Assembly (NCBI GenBank): GCA_033557465.1
Contig: CM066041.1
Coordinates: forward strand, 154,913,532 to 154,977,531
DNA length: 64,000 bases
Reading direction: 5' to 3'
Origin: Ichthyophis bannanicus
Taxonomy: Eukaryota; Chordata; Amphibia; Gymnophiona; Ichthyophiidae
Positions 32,885 to 45,295 of the stretch are shown piece after piece (the stretch's first letter is position 1; every line of letters begins with the position of its first letter). The position numbers and the translations under genes were made by a program. Below the pieces are notes generated by a model, which saw only the letters and a list, made by a program, of their open reading frames with translations, did not search any database and was not told where the DNA came from.

Positions 32885-35800
32885 GTGAATAAAAAATTGC
32901 ATGTTTTCCTCATCCCTATTAATCCATTTGCAAAACTGCAATAAGGATTCGTCATTCCCTTGCAGCAACATTGAAACATCAAAGGAGGAGATGACAGGGT
33001 GGAAGGAGATAAGGGAAGTGGAATTGCAATGGGTTAAACTAAAGGTGGCAATAAAAGGGGCAACAGATAAATATGTAAAAAAGTAAATAAAAACAAGAGG
33101 AGAAGGAAACCTATTTGGTTTTCCAAAGAAGTGGCTGCTCAAATAAAGGCAAAAAACACAGCTTTCGCAAAATTCAAAAGCTTGCAAACAGAAGAACACA
33201 GAAATGAATACAGGATCAAACTCAAAGAATCAAAAAGAGAAATAAGGATAGCAAAATCAAAAGCAGAGGAAAAGATGGCTAAAGATGTTAAGGGTGGCGA
33301 CAAAACTTTCTTCAGGTATATTCGGGAAAGGAAGAAGATCAGAGTTGGAATTGCAGGAATCAGAAGTGCTGGGAAAGGACTCGTGGAAAGTGACATAGAA
33401 AAAGCGAAATTGCTAAACAAATACTTCTGCTCTGTTTTTACTAAAGAAAATCCTGGAGATGGACCAGCTGTGACTCCCAAATATAAAAATGGGAATGAAG
33501 TAGATACCACACCATTCACAGAAGATGAGGTGTTGGAACAACTTGCTAAACTGAAAGTGGACAAAGCCATGGGACCGGATGGGATACATCCCAGGATACT
33601 GAAAGAGCTCAGAGAGGTTCTTGCAGGGCCACTAAAGGATGTATTCAACAGATCCTTGGAAACAGGAGAGGTTCCTCAGGACTGGAGGATGGCTGATGTC
33701 GTACCTCTACACAAAAGTGGTGACAGGGAAGAAGTGTCAAACTACAGACCAGTGAGCCTTACCTCAGTGGCGGGAAAAGTAATGGAGGCGCTCCTGAAAG
33801 AGCGAATAGTGAACTTTCTCAAAACCAACAGGTTGCAAGATCCGAGGTAACATGGTTTTACTGAAGGACGGTCTTGCCAAACAAATCTGGTTGAGTTCTT
33901 TGACTGGGTGACCAAGGAACTAGATCAGGGGCATGCGATAGATGTCATCTAATTTTACTAAACTAAATGAATGTCTAATCAGCCTCAAATCTTGGCTCTC
34001 CCAGCACAACTTACTAATTAACCAATCCAAAACTGAGGTCCTTCAAGTATTTTCCACCTTTGGTGATCACCTTTGGTGATCTCACACTCACTATAAAAAA
34101 ACAAGTGAAATATCTTGACCAGAACCTCTCCTTCTCCGATCAAATAAAGAGAACCACCAATACGCAATACGCAAAGCTACGTACTCTCCGGAACCTCAAA
34201 CCTCTCTTAAGCCCTGACTCCTTTCATACTGTCTGTCAGGCCCTCACAACCCCTTCGCTTGACTACTGTAATCTGATCTATCATGGCCTCCCCAAGAACA
34301 CCATCCAACCACTCCAACTAGCCCAGAATACGTTAACGCGGCTCATAACCAACAACCCCAGACAATCCCATATTACACCAGTCCTCTATGACCTCCACTG
34401 GCTCCCAATTCAACACCGAGCTAAATTTAAGGTTCTTACTCTTATACACAAAATTATCTCAAAGGAGTCAGCTCCATGCCTCTCCCCCCTCCTTGCCTTC
34501 TCCAACAACACAAGAACACACCGTTCCTTTACCAAAAACCTACTGACCATACCAACAACTAAAAGGCACTGCAAACAATCTACTAACAACAGGGCCTTCT
34601 CTCTCTATGCTCCATCCCTATGGAATACCCTTCCTCATGAACTGCGTAACTGTGTGAGTCACTCTGAAAGAAGTTAAAAACCCACCTCTTCCTTGAACAT
34701 TTTTCCCTACCACCCTAGTACCTAACCCTCTACAGCTACCTCTCCGCCCATGTTCCCTCAAATCCTATAATACAACTATTTGTAGCTCTATATATATACA
34801 TATGTAAATAGTTGATCATTGATCACTGTAATTAGTTCATATTGCTCACTTATGTATCCTTGTTACATTGTTCTTTGTAAACAGTTGAAACACACTGCCT
34901 TGAAACGTTCTATGTGAACCGTCTTGATTTGTAGAAAGACGGTATATAAAAAATGTTAAATAAATAAAATAAATAAATCTACCTGGATTTCAGCAAAGCC
35001 TTTGATACTGTTCCTTGTAGGAGGCTTGTCAACAAACTCAGTAGCTTGGGGATAGGTCCCAAGATGGTGAACTGGATTAGAAATTGGTTGACTGACAGAC
35101 GACAGAAGGTGATGGTACATGGAGCTCACTCGGATGAAAGGAAGGTGATTAGCGGGGTGCCCCAGGGTTTGGTCCTGGGCCTGGCACTGTTCAATGTATT
35201 TGTGAGGGATATTGCTGAAGGACTGAACTGAAAAGTCTGTCTTTTTGCAGATGACACAAAAATTTGCAACAGAGTGGACTCCCCCGAGAGAGTGGATAAC
35301 ATGAGGAAAGATCTACAAAAGCTGGAAGAATGGTCTAATGCTTGGCAATTACAATTTAATGTGAAAACCTGCAGTGTCATGCACTTAGGTAGCAGAAATC
35401 CAAGGGAAATGTACGCAATAGGGGGCGAGAGGTTGGTTTGCATGGTTCAGGAGAAAGACCTTGGTGTGATTATCTCTGATGATCTCAAGGTGGCAAAACA
35501 GTGCGACAAGGCAGTGGCAAAAGCCAGGAGGATGTTGGGCTGCATACAAAGAGGGATTACCAGCAGAAAGGAAGAGGTACTTATGCCACTGTACAGGTCG
35601 CTGGTGAGGCCTCACTTGGAATACTGTGTTCAGTTTTGGAGACCATATCTCGCAAAAGATGTAAAAAGACTGGAAACTGTTCAGAGGAAGGCGACCAAAA
35701 TGATTTGGAGCCTGCGTAAGAAACCCTATGAGAAGAGACTTGTAAACCTAAATATGTACACTTTGGAGGAGAGGAGGGATAGGGGAGATATGATTCAGAC

Positions 35801-36250
35801 CTTTAAATACTTAAAGAGGAATGATGAACAAACAAACCTCTTCCAAAGACGGGGAAACTGCGAAACTAGAGGGCATAACATGAAGCTGCAAGGTGGAAAA
35901 TTAAAAGGCAATGTCAGGAAATATTTTTTCACGAAAGGGTGGTGGATGCTTGGAATGCTCTCCCGATGGAAGTGGTGGGGGCAAACATGGTGACGGAATT
36001 CAAAATAGCATGGGACTAGCACAGCGGATCCCTTTATAGCAACAGGATAAAAACAAAATAAACTGAACCATCTAACTTCTCAACAAATAGGTGTGTCCTA
36101 CATGGAGTGGTGGATCCACCCCTAAACAAAGACATGGGGAGGGGTGGCCTGTACAGAGCAACGGGTGCACCTACTCTTGCCGTATATTTGCTGGGCAGAC
36201 TGGATGGACCATGCTGGTCTTTATCTGCAGTCATTTACTATGTTACTATA
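32885..36250 (+). mobile_element. CR1 LINE, endonuclease-RT linker to 3' end, split by L2
   Basis: The longest CR1 copy. 33131-33850 carries the pre-RT linker ('YIRERKKIRVGIAG', 'KLLNKYFCSVFTKENP') and RT palm text with 'KAMGPDGIHPRILKELRE' and 'NYRPVSLTSVAGKV'. After the L2 insertion (33951-34976), RT resumes with 'LDFSKAFDTV', 'GVPQGLVLGLALF' (35046-35231), the 'FADDTK' catalytic box near 35240, and the C-terminus (35274-35993, 'LVRPHLEYCVQFW'). A CR1 3' UTR ends near 36250 at 'tactatgttacta'. Stops occur at 33847 and 35229 among others. The 5' part (most of the endonuclease and ORF1) is absent. It could not be active. Confidence 0.9.
33951..34976 (+). mobile_element. L2 LINE 3' fragment inserted in CR1
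   Basis: Frame 34060-34677 encodes the L2 RT C-terminus, including 'LQALTTPSLDYCNL'-like and 'LHWLPIQHRAKFKVLTLIH' text. The tail ends in 'aaataaataaaataaataaa'. Flanking 'atct' (33947-33950 and 34977-34980) is compatible with a short target duplication, and removing the insert restores the CR1 coding text at the RT motif. Confidence 0.9.
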
Positions 36251-36299
36251 TTATTGATGTATCTATACCATATGGTGATTTGTTGAAACTCAGGCCATA

Positions 36300-37190
36300 G
36301 ATTAATCAGTGTGGAGGGGGGATCACTGCTCCCATCACTATATTAGTAATTTTTTGGCTTGGTACTTTTCTCAACATGAGTCTGCTTCATTTGTAACAAA
36401 ATTACCATTTTGTTCTACTTGGACCCCTTTGGGACCGATTGATCATAATATTTTTGCTTTTGAACAAATGGTATTACATGATGTTGCCCATATTTCAGCA
36501 GTTTTGCCAAGAGTTGACAATTTCACATGGGATAAATGGCATGCCCTTCAAGATCTTTGCAACGATTCATCAATAGTTATCAAGCCTGCTGATAAAGGTG
36601 GCAGTGTTGTTGTGTGGTCATGCCAACAGTATAAGGCAGAGGCATAGCAACAGTTGAATGACAGTACTTTTTATCAACCATTGAAAATAGATACTCCCAA
36701 AGAAATTCAGAAATCCATTAAAGGTATCGTAGAAGAGGCAAATTAACTCAAGCTAATTACTACCAAAGAGAAGGTGTTTCTATTAGTTTCACATCCAGCC
36801 TGTCCGCAATTTCATTTGGTACTGGGACGTTCCATTGTGGCTGGCATCGGTTCAGTTTTAGAACCTTTGTCTATTGTTTTGGACATGTTTTTATAGCCTT
36901 TGGTGTCACGGGGAAAATCATATGTATAGGATATACATATGATTCAATTATTGGCTGAGTTTGATGAAGTACTGAACCTTCCCATTGGAGTTTGGTGAGA
37001 ATGGGCATTGCATCACTGTACACACATGTTCCTCAGATCATTTTGATTATAGAGGATTTGTTGTTGTTTGAAGATTTTTCATTGGCAAAAGTCTTGTTTT
37101 AATCAAATTACTCTCATTGGTGTTGAAAAAGAATTATTTTCAATTTGATTCTACTTTATTTCTTTAAGTATGTGGTACAGCTATGGGGGC
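36300..37190 (+). mobile_element. Penelope-like element RT fragment
   Basis: Frame 36309-36647 includes 'SIVIKPADKGGSVVVW', the conserved upstream RT motif of Penelope-like elements. Later frames carry 'GRSIVAGIGSVLEPLS' (about 36825-36870) and 'GTAMGA' (about 37172-37190), another conserved RT block. Several stops break it. It ends exactly where the second DIRS begins. PLEs usually carry a GIY-YIG endonuclease after the RT; none is seen here. Confidence 0.8.
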
Positions 37191-38351
37191 GCAGAAGAGA
37201 GCCGCAGAAGAAGTGGGAACCAGGGCTGTTGAGGCCATGAGGGAGCCACGAGGATCACCAAAGCTCAGTCCCGCTGGATTTTGTGGAGGGTCCTTGCGAT
37301 GAGCAGGGTGGGAGGGAAGGCATACAGCAGCTTGGAGGTCCAATCCAGGAGAAACGCATCCGGGGCCATCCTGTAGGAGTGTGGGACCGGCCTGCAGAAG
37401 TGGGGAAGCTGTGTGTTTGCCGAGCTGGCAAACAAGTCCAGGGACGGAGTCCCCCACCGCTGGAACAGGAGGAGAGCCACCTCCGGGTCCAGGAGCCACT
37501 CGTGGGGTCGAAGGAGCCTGCTGAGTCTCTGCAAAGATGTTGTCCTGACCCAGGAGATTGACCGCTCTGGGGGTCATACCCCGGCGCACAGCGAAAGAGC
37601 AGAGGAGGACCGCCTCCCAGCAGAGGAGGCAAAAACCCGTTCCTCCCTCCTTGTTTATATAGAACATTGCGACCTTGTTGTCGATCTGTACCAGTATAGA
37701 TTTTCCCTCCAGGTGGGGCCCGAAAGCTTTTAGGGCCCACCGGACCGCCTGGAGCTCGAGCAGGTTGATCTGCTGCTCCGAATCCTCGAGGGACCACTGC
37801 CCCTGGGTGCATAACTCAGCGCAGTGGGCTCCCCAGCCCAACAGCGAGGCGTCCATTCTGAGGACGAGCTTGTGTCGTGTGGCCTGGAAGGGCATGTCTT
37901 GGAGAAGACTCCAGGGGCTCTGCCACCAATCCAGGGAGCTGCATAGCTTGCAAGAGACCCAGATAAAGTCCTGATGGTGACCTAAGGCCTGTGCCCATTG
38001 CGCCTTTAGGCACCATTGTGTTGTCCGCATGTGCATGCAGGCATGGGGAACAATGTGGACCGTTGATGCCATGTGCTCTAAGAGGCGCACCGTGGTCCAT
38101 GCTGGCACCTTTGCTCTGCCTTGGACCTCGGCTGCCAGGGCACGGAGACGGTCCGTGTGGACATGAGAGAGAAAGGAGGTCACCCATTCCATGTTGAGGA
38201 GGGTGAAAATGAACTCCAGAGTGTGTACCGGCTTGAGGTGGGACTTGGAGTAGTTGATCAGGAAGCCGAGGCGTTCGAGGAGAAGGACCATGTGGGATGC
38301 CTTGAGGCGAGCTTCCTCCACGGACTCCCTCGTGACAAGCCAATCATCCAA
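37164..38351 (-). pseudogene. DIRS RT C-terminus and RNase H (395-codon open frame)
   Basis: The longest open frame in the window. It starts at the catalytic 'LDDWLV' of RT, runs through the RT thumb and a full RNase H domain, and ends in a divergent Pro/Gly-rich tail of a different reading frame. The N-terminal RT half is in another frame (38258-38959), so the polyprotein is broken. RNase H would remove RNA from RNA:DNA hybrids during reverse transcription. Confidence 0.8.
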
Positions 38352-40630
38352 GTAGGAGAAGACAGATATACACTACTTCCGGAGGTGCGCTGTGGCCTCA
38401 GATAGGCATTTTGTGAAGACCCGTGGAGCGGATGCAAGTTTGAAGGGGAGCACTCTGACTGGTAGTGCTCACTTTGCACCCTGAAGCATAGGTCCTGCCT
38501 GTGCTTGGGATGAATCAATATGTGAGTGTAAGCATCCTTGAGGTCCAAGGAGCATAGCAAATCACCCTGCCAGAGGAAGGGCAGCAGGATGCCAAGAGAT
38601 AGCATTCGGAATTTCTCCCACACCAGGAGCTTGTTGAGGTTCTGAAGGTCGGGGATGGGGGCGCAGGCCCCTGTCCTCTTTGGAACGAGGAAGTATTGGG
38701 AGTAGAACCCCCTTCCCTGGAGGTGGTGTGGTACCCTTTCGACCGCCTGCTGGTCGAGGAGATTGTCCAACTCTTGCTGCAGGACAACCTGGTCCGCGGG
38801 AAGCCGGGAAGACTCAGCTGGGAAGAAGGTGGGAGGGAGCCCGGCTAGGCGAAGATGGTAACTGTCCCGGATTACCTGGAGGATCCAGGTATCTGATGTG
38901 ATCTTTTCCCATTCGGGTGCAAAGAGGGACAGACGTTCTGTCACGGACGGCGATGCCATTGGGGGGCGAGAGGCTATGTGCTTGGCGTCAAAACCCCTGG
39001 GCTGGCTGGGGTGGCTGGGTTTTCAGCCCTTTTGGCTTTTGGTGACCCTGAGTCCCTCCCTTGCCCTGCGTGGCAGGTGCCGGTGCAGTGGTGGGTGGGT
39101 ATGGCAGGTACCCTTGGTAGGGAAGCCCCTTCCATTGGTAGAAGGGCTTTTTAGTCTGCTTTTTCTTCCGCAGAAGGGAAGTCGTCTTCCAAGAGAGGCA
39201 TGTATGAGTGACAAACTCCATCTCCATTTTGTCCACCTTGTCTTCCATGGGCTTGCCGAACTACTGTTTGCCGAGGCAGGGCACATCCAGGAACTTCTCC
39301 TGGACCCACTGCTCCAGGTCCAAGGACTGGAGCCATGCTTGGCATCGGGCCCCAATACCGGCCGCTGCTACCTGGACTGAAGATTCAAACCCGTCGTATG
39401 CAGCACAGCAGAGGTACTTCGAGCAGTTTGCGACCGACTTAGGAGGGTCTGGAACCTGAGAAAGTACTCACCCCCGAAGCCTGCTGAAAACCTGCCGATC
39501 TCCCTGCGAGGTCGCGCAGAAACATGCCCATGTAAAGTTGGTAGGCCTGAATGCGGCATGCCAGCATGGACCCTTGATAGGCCTTGTGTCCAAGGGCATC
39601 GAGGGCATGGGACTCCCTGCCAGGTTGGACTGTAGAGTGCGACTTCGGAGTCTTTGGTTTCCTCATAGCAGACTCCACTACCATCGAGGTGTGGGGAAGC
39701 TGGGTCTTCCTGAACCCTGGAGCTCGTTGAACTCTATACATGGTGTCGAACCTTTTGCTAACAATGGGAACCAAGGCAGATATCTCCCACATGCATAGGA
39801 GCAACCGGGCCAGAATGGGCGGCACTGGGACCGTGAGGGACTCCTGAGGCTGGGACTCGTACTATAAGATGTCCAATTCCTCAGCTCTCGGTTCCTCCTC
39901 AGTCTGCGTCTGCAGGTTGAGGGCCTGGGCCATGTCCCGTATGAACACTAAAAATGAGGTGCCCTCGGGAGGCGAACGCCTCTGCGAGGTAGGGGGGGGG
40001 ACGGATCAGAAGGCAGATCCCTATGGGCGCGGGTTTTGGTTAAAGTATCCCTGTCCAATTTCCAGTCCAAGAGATCCGAGTAAGACTCTGAGTTGGGCTG
40101 GTCACACTGCTCTGCGGCTGAGGCCCTTCTGGAGCCACAGGCATTTGCCTTGGAAGACTTCGCCCCCGAGGAACGGGATGGCAAGTGAGACTGATGCTGA
40201 GGACCCGCACGAGGCCCACGGCTCTCGGGGGTTTCCAGGGCAGTTATGGATCCATGCTTCGAGGGTCCAGCGGTCTCAGGGTGCAGGCCAGCCATGCTGG
40301 GTGGAAGCGCCTGCTGGGCAGCTAAGAAGGCAGAAGCACTGTGCTCCAGTGCTAGCATTTGGGACTCCCACTTGGGGGTAGGTCCTTACAATGCCGATGC
40401 CGGGGTTACCGGGGTCTGGCATGGAGGAAGAGAGGCGATCCTTGCCGGGACGACCATCAGGAGATCAGGCGCCTTCGCCGGAGGCTTCCGTCTTGGTGTA
40501 AGGTACCTATCGAGGCCGCTCTTTGTCCAACTCTTGGGAATGCTGGGGAGGGCTAAGAGACCGAACACTGAAACCCTCCCTGACACCCTCTACCATTATG
40601 CTGATGGCAGCGGAAGTCAGGATCTATAGC
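37190..40630 (-). mobile_element. Second DIRS element, truncated (gag, RT, RNase H; no recombinase)
   Basis: Same coding order as the first DIRS but lacking terminal repeats and YR. The gag-like part (about 40360-38960) has 'PIVSKRFDTMYRVQRAPGF'. RT (38960-38260) has 'FLVPKRTGACAPIPDLQNL', 'DLKDAYTHI' and, after a frameshift near 38350, the catalytic 'LDDWLVTR'. RNase H (38351-37164) has 'LRMDASLLGWGAHC', 'NLLELQAVRWALKAF' and 'QIDNKVAMFYINKEGG', i.e. the D-E-D triad. The RNase H portion is the best preserved. Its left edge abuts the Penelope-like fragment at about 37190. Confidence 0.85.
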
Positions 40631-40639
40631 ACTGCTTTG

Positions 40640-40735
40640 ACTTCAGCTGCTCTTTGCCGCCCACCTCAGAAGCTGTGCCTTAGGTGACTGCCTCGTCTTG
40701 CCTAAAGACTAAGCCGATTAAGCTAGCTCTGCCAA
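40640..40735. mobile_element. hAT right-end relic
   Basis: 'tgccgcccacctcagaagct' and 'ggtgactgcctcgtcttgcc' resemble the right end of the 28757-30182 hAT ('gccgcctgaggcgactgcct'). It is short and lacks a clear terminus. Confidence 0.4.
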
Positions 40736-41136
40736 TGGTATGCCAGATTTGGCTAATACTGAGAGCAATTTATTCCCCGTAGACTAGATCAGTTCTTAGT
40801 AAAGGGACGAGTACTGAGGCAAAGACAAGCCCCTGAAAGAAAAAAGCATAATGTGAAACTGATTTCCAGCAGCAACATTCAAATCTGGCAGAAAGAATCA
40901 ACAGGAAAGGGAGACTTCATCTCCAGGGCCAGACATCTGTGTTTAAGTAGACGTTTATGCACTGGATGCTAGGAGAGATCAGTCTGGCTGCTCAGCTGTC
41001 TCCAGTAAAAAAAAGAAAAAAGAAAAAGATACATCTGCATCTTCCCAAATTACTTATGTTCTTCCCCACTAATTCCAACACGCCAGTGCCATCATCTTCT
41101 TTTTACATTTGGCCTTCCTTTCCAATGCTGTCCCTG
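40736..41136. other. No gene; unassigned
   Basis: Only an A-rich 'aaaaaaaagaaaaaagaaaa' stretch near 41008 stands out. Confidence 0.4.
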
Positions 41137-42745
41137 TAAGAACATAACATAAGAACATAAAAATGCCATACTGGGTCAGGCGAAGGTCCATCAAGCCCAG
41201 TATCCTGTTTCCAACAGTGGCCAATCCAGGTCACAAGTACCCAGCAGTTTCCCAAAAAGACACACAGGTTCCACAATGTTTGTATTGGGGCAAGCAGTGG
41301 ATTTCCTGGGTTCTCTTTAATAATGGTTTATGGACCTTTCCTCCAGGAGCTTGTCCAAACCTTTTTTAAACCCAGCTACATTAATAGCTTTTACTACATC
41401 CTCCAGTAACAAATTCCAGAGTTTGATTATGCATTGAGTGAAAAAATATTTTCTTTTATTACTCTTAAATAGGTTACACTGTAGCTTCATTGCATGTCCC
41501 CTAATCTTTTTACTTTTTGATGGCATAAACAATCGATCTACGCTTACCCAGTCCACTCTATTCGTTAATTTATAGATCTCTATCATATCTTCCCTCAGCC
41601 ATTTCTTTTCCAGGTTGAAAAGTCCTGACCTTTTAAGTTTCTCCTCATAGGGGTAACCTTCCATCCCCTTTACCGTTTTGGTGGTTCTTCTCCATACCTT
41701 TTCTAATTCTTCTATATCCTTTTAAAGATACGGAAACCCAGAACTGCGCAGAAATTCAAGGTGCGGTCACACCATGGAACGATACAGAGGCATTATAATA
41801 TCCTTTGTTTTATTCTCCATTCCTGTTCTTATGATTCTTAGCATTCTATTTGCCTTCTTGGCCACCACTGCACACTGGGCGGAGGGTTTCAATGTGTTAT
41901 CCACAATGTTGCCTAAATCCTTTTCCTGGATGGTGATTCCTAATTGTGGAACCTTGCATCATGTAACCATAGTTTGGGTTGATCTTTCTTAGGTATATAA
42001 CTTTGCACTTGTCCACATTAAATTTCATCTGCCATATGAAGTCCATTCTTCCAATTTATTGAGATCCTCTTGCAATTTTTCACAGTCCTCTTGGATTTTA
42101 ACAACTTTTAATAATTTTGTGTCATCTGCAAATTTGATTACCTGACTTGTTATTACCATCTCCAGGTCATTTATGAATATGTTAAAAAGCAACGGACCCA
42201 GCACAGATCCCTGCGGTACTCCACTATTAACCTTTCTCCACTGGTAAAATTGGCCATTTAGCCCTACCCTCTGCTTTCTATCTTTTAACCAGTTCCTGAT
42301 CCACAATAGTACACTGCCTCCTATCTCATGACTTTTTAATTTTGCCAAGAGTCTCTCATGAGGGACCTTGTCAAAGTCTTTCTGAAAATCCAGATACACT
42401 ATATCAACTGACTCACCTTTGTCTACCTGTTTATTCACACCTTCAAAAATATATAACAGATTAGTAAGACAAGACCTTCCTTGCCTAAAGTCATGTTGGC
42501 TTTTACCCATTTCTCCCATGACTATCTACATATTCAGTAATTTTGTTGTTTATAATGGTTTCTACCATTTTGCCCAGTACTAACGCCAGGCTCACCGGTC
42601 TGTAGTTTCCCCCCTTTTTAAAAATTGGCATTACGTTGGCCATTCATCTGTCTTTAGGATGATTTTAATGATAGTTCACAGATTGCCAGTAGTAGGTCTA
42701 CAATCTCATTTTCAGTTCTTTCAACACCCTCAGATGTATAGCATC
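41137..42745 (-). mobile_element. CR1 LINE, RT and 3' end
   Basis: Minus-strand RT in 42025-42519 carries 'QHDFRQGRSCLTNLLYIFE', 'YLDFQKDFDKV', 'SGVPQGSVLGPLLFNIFIND' and 'KFADDTKLL'. The C-terminal tail is in 41317-41664 ('ITQCIIKLWNLL'-like). The 3' end is the 'gccatactgggtcag' block at 41163. It is 5' truncated near 42745. Confidence 0.88.
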
Positions 42746-42985
42746 CATTTGTTATCAACTGATTTGGAATCAAAACCAGCATAAAGCAAACAGCCCATCT
42801 GCCAGGGATTACTATATATCAGATGTAGAATTTAGTGAATTTTGTATGGAGAATAGATCACGGACCTTAAAGACCAAGGTGACATCATGAGTTGTTTGCC
42901 AGTCCCCATAGACATGGCGGGAGAGGTCACCTGAAAGGTTTGTATGACAGGAAGTGATCCTGTAGCTAGGACCTATCATCTAAGT
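42746..42985. other. No gene; unassigned
   Basis: Nothing recognisable between the CR1 and the hAT MITE. Confidence 0.4.
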
Positions 42986-43179
42986 CAGGGGTGGGCAATT
43001 CCGGTCCTGGAGAGCCGCAGACCAGTCAGGTTTTCATGATGTCCCTAATGAATATTCATGAGATCTATTTGCATCCACTGCCTTCCATTGTATGGAAATA
43101 GGTCCATGAATATTCATTAGGGACATCATGAAAACCTGACTGGTCTGTGGCCCTCCAGGACCGGAATTGCCCACCCCTG
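42986..43179. mobile_element. Complete hAT-type MITE, 194 bp
   Basis: Near-perfect fold: 'caggggtgggcaattccggt' and its complement at the other end, with arms running to 'cctaatgaatattcatga'. Flanks 'atctaagt' (42978-42985) and 'atctaggt' (43180-43187) match at 7 of 8 with a central TA, like Buster-type hAT targets. Confidence 0.92.
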
Positions 43180-43269
43180 ATCTAGGTGATATAATATCCT
43201 CTCACACCGAGGGTGTCTCTCCAGGGCCATGTGTTCATGAGGGAAAGGAGAGGCCATTATAATTTGTGA

Positions 43270-43480
43270 TTCAATCATTAGGCATGTAGATAGCTGGGTG
43301 GCTAGTGGGCATGAGGATCACCTGGTAACTCAATTGCCTGATGCAAAGCCACCTAGATAAGGTTTTAGATAGTGCTGGGGAGGCGCCTGCTGTCTTGGTA
43401 CATGTAGATACCAATAGCATAGGAATGTGTAGGAGAGAGGTTCCAGAAACCAAATTTAGGCTATCATTGGCCATTTCCGC
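43270..43480 (+). mobile_element. CR1-type ORF1 fragment (SGNH-like)
   Basis: Plus-strand translation contains 'GEAPAVLVHVDTNSIGM', resembling the SGNH-esterase segment ('VVVHVGTNDIG') found in ORF1 of some CR1 elements. Preceding text 'DSWVASGHEDHLVTQLP' fits the same region. It is short and broken by stops. Confidence 0.5.
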
Positions 43481-43599
43481 TCCTCCTCTGATGTAGACTT
43501 CCGATTTGATATAAAGCGACCAATGATAGCAGGCAGGAACTGTAACGCAGTGCTGGAGCCTTTGATAAGCAGGGTTAACTGCTTGTAATATACTGCAGT

Positions 43600-44430
43600 T
43601 CTTTTGTTGCCTCTGCCAGTTATTATTCTAATTGCCAGAAGTAAATCCTTGGTTCAGAACACAAATTCTTCCTTTTATTTTTTTTCTCTATCAAATAGAC
43701 TTCACTCCTCCTCCTTACCATCTTGTTCTCAGTTTTGCTCTTTTTTACAGCATCTACTTATCAATTTTCAACTCGTAACACAGTTCTCTCATTGCCCATC
43801 TTACTCTCCTTCCCCAGACTTTTAAGTAACTCTCCCCTTTCACTAATTCTCCTGCCCAACTCTCTGTTCACTAATTCTCCCGCCTCTCTTCTTCTCTCCT
43901 TCCCTAGCCAGTGCCTCCCTCCTCTCTCTCCACCTATCCCCCATGTCCAGTGTCTTCCCCCCTCTCTCTTCCCCCATGTCCAACATCTCCCCTCTCTCTC
44001 TCCCCATCCTCCCATGTCCAGCATATCCCCTCATCTCCCTCTATCCTCCCATTTGAGGAATCTCCTCTCTCCTCTGTCTCCCCGTGTCTAGCATCTTTCT
44101 CCTTCTTCCTCCCCATCCCCTTTTTCTCACCCACCCTCTCCCTCTCACCAATGTCCAGCATCTCTCATCTCTTTCTTCCTATCCCACCTACTGCTCCATA
44201 CTCCATATCTGCTTTCCATCCTCACCCATCCCATGTCCAGAATCTGTCATCAGCCCTCATGCACACCATGCCCAGAATCTGCTCTTCATCCCCTACTCCA
44301 TGCCCAGCATCTATCCTCCACCCCCACCCATCCTGTGTCCAATGTCTTCCCTTCATCTCCTTATGACCCCCATGTCCAGAATCTGCTCTTTGCCCCTACC
44401 CACATCATGACTACCATCTGTCTTCCGCTC
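43600..44430 (-). repeat. Minisatellite copy 2 with dispersed tail
   Basis: Complement of the 18720-19450 family. Units of 'catgtccagcatctccc' run from about 43940 to 44425, preceded by a tail (43620-43800) homologous to 19255-19450. The many Pro/Ser-rich frames here (43723-44484) are artefacts. Confidence 0.75.
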
Positions 44431-44439
44431 CATGGGCAT

Positions 44440-45264
44440 GGAAGTGTTTTCTTATTCATATATCCAGTTTCTCAAGATCTTTAAGAGCAAAACTATATGA
44501 AAGTAAAGGAATTGCCAGGTGATTAATGGCTTGTATCTTATTCCGTGATGTTAAAACACTTTTCAATAGTAATTTTAATCTGCTGTAATATTCTTTAATG
44601 ATCTTTTCTTGCAGTAAGTTTTGCTTGATTACTGCCAGTTTGTCTACTCTGAGGTATTTATTTATACCTTCCTATTGAAATTTCCTGATGTCACAATTCT
44701 CAGGGAGATGTTTTCCGTTTTGCTTAGTTTTCCCTCTAAGAAAGGTAGCTCTTAGCACATTTGTTAAGGACAAGAAACATCTTGATGCAATCTGAGAAGT
44801 TTTTCACTACATGGAGTTGTTTTACTAAATGTTGGTCACTGGTACTATAGAGTTTCAGTAAGTGTGATGTTATCTTTAAGTTGTTACATTCTTTAGAACT
44901 AAGGCTAAAATCCATATCCCAAAAGTTGATGTGAGTATTCAGTATTCAGATTAAGCATCATACAAAAGGGGTGACAGGGAGTCTCCCTGAAATATTCCTC
45001 ACTAGATCTTGATGTTAGGAATGATGAACTGACCGTCTTCATATGTCATAATGCAAATGACCTATTCAATCAGTTTGAAGTTTATTTTCTACATTTCAGG
45101 ACAACTTCATGCTCCTTGTGGTCTTGGGCAAGCCACTTAACCCTCCATAGCCCATGTTCCCTGTAAAATAGTTATCTCCAAGTTATAATGCCCTGTTCAA
45201 TGTAATTTCAGTTTGTTCAATGTAAACCGCACTGATGCCGAATAGCGCGGTATATAAGAGAATG

Positions 45265-45295
<31 letters not shown>

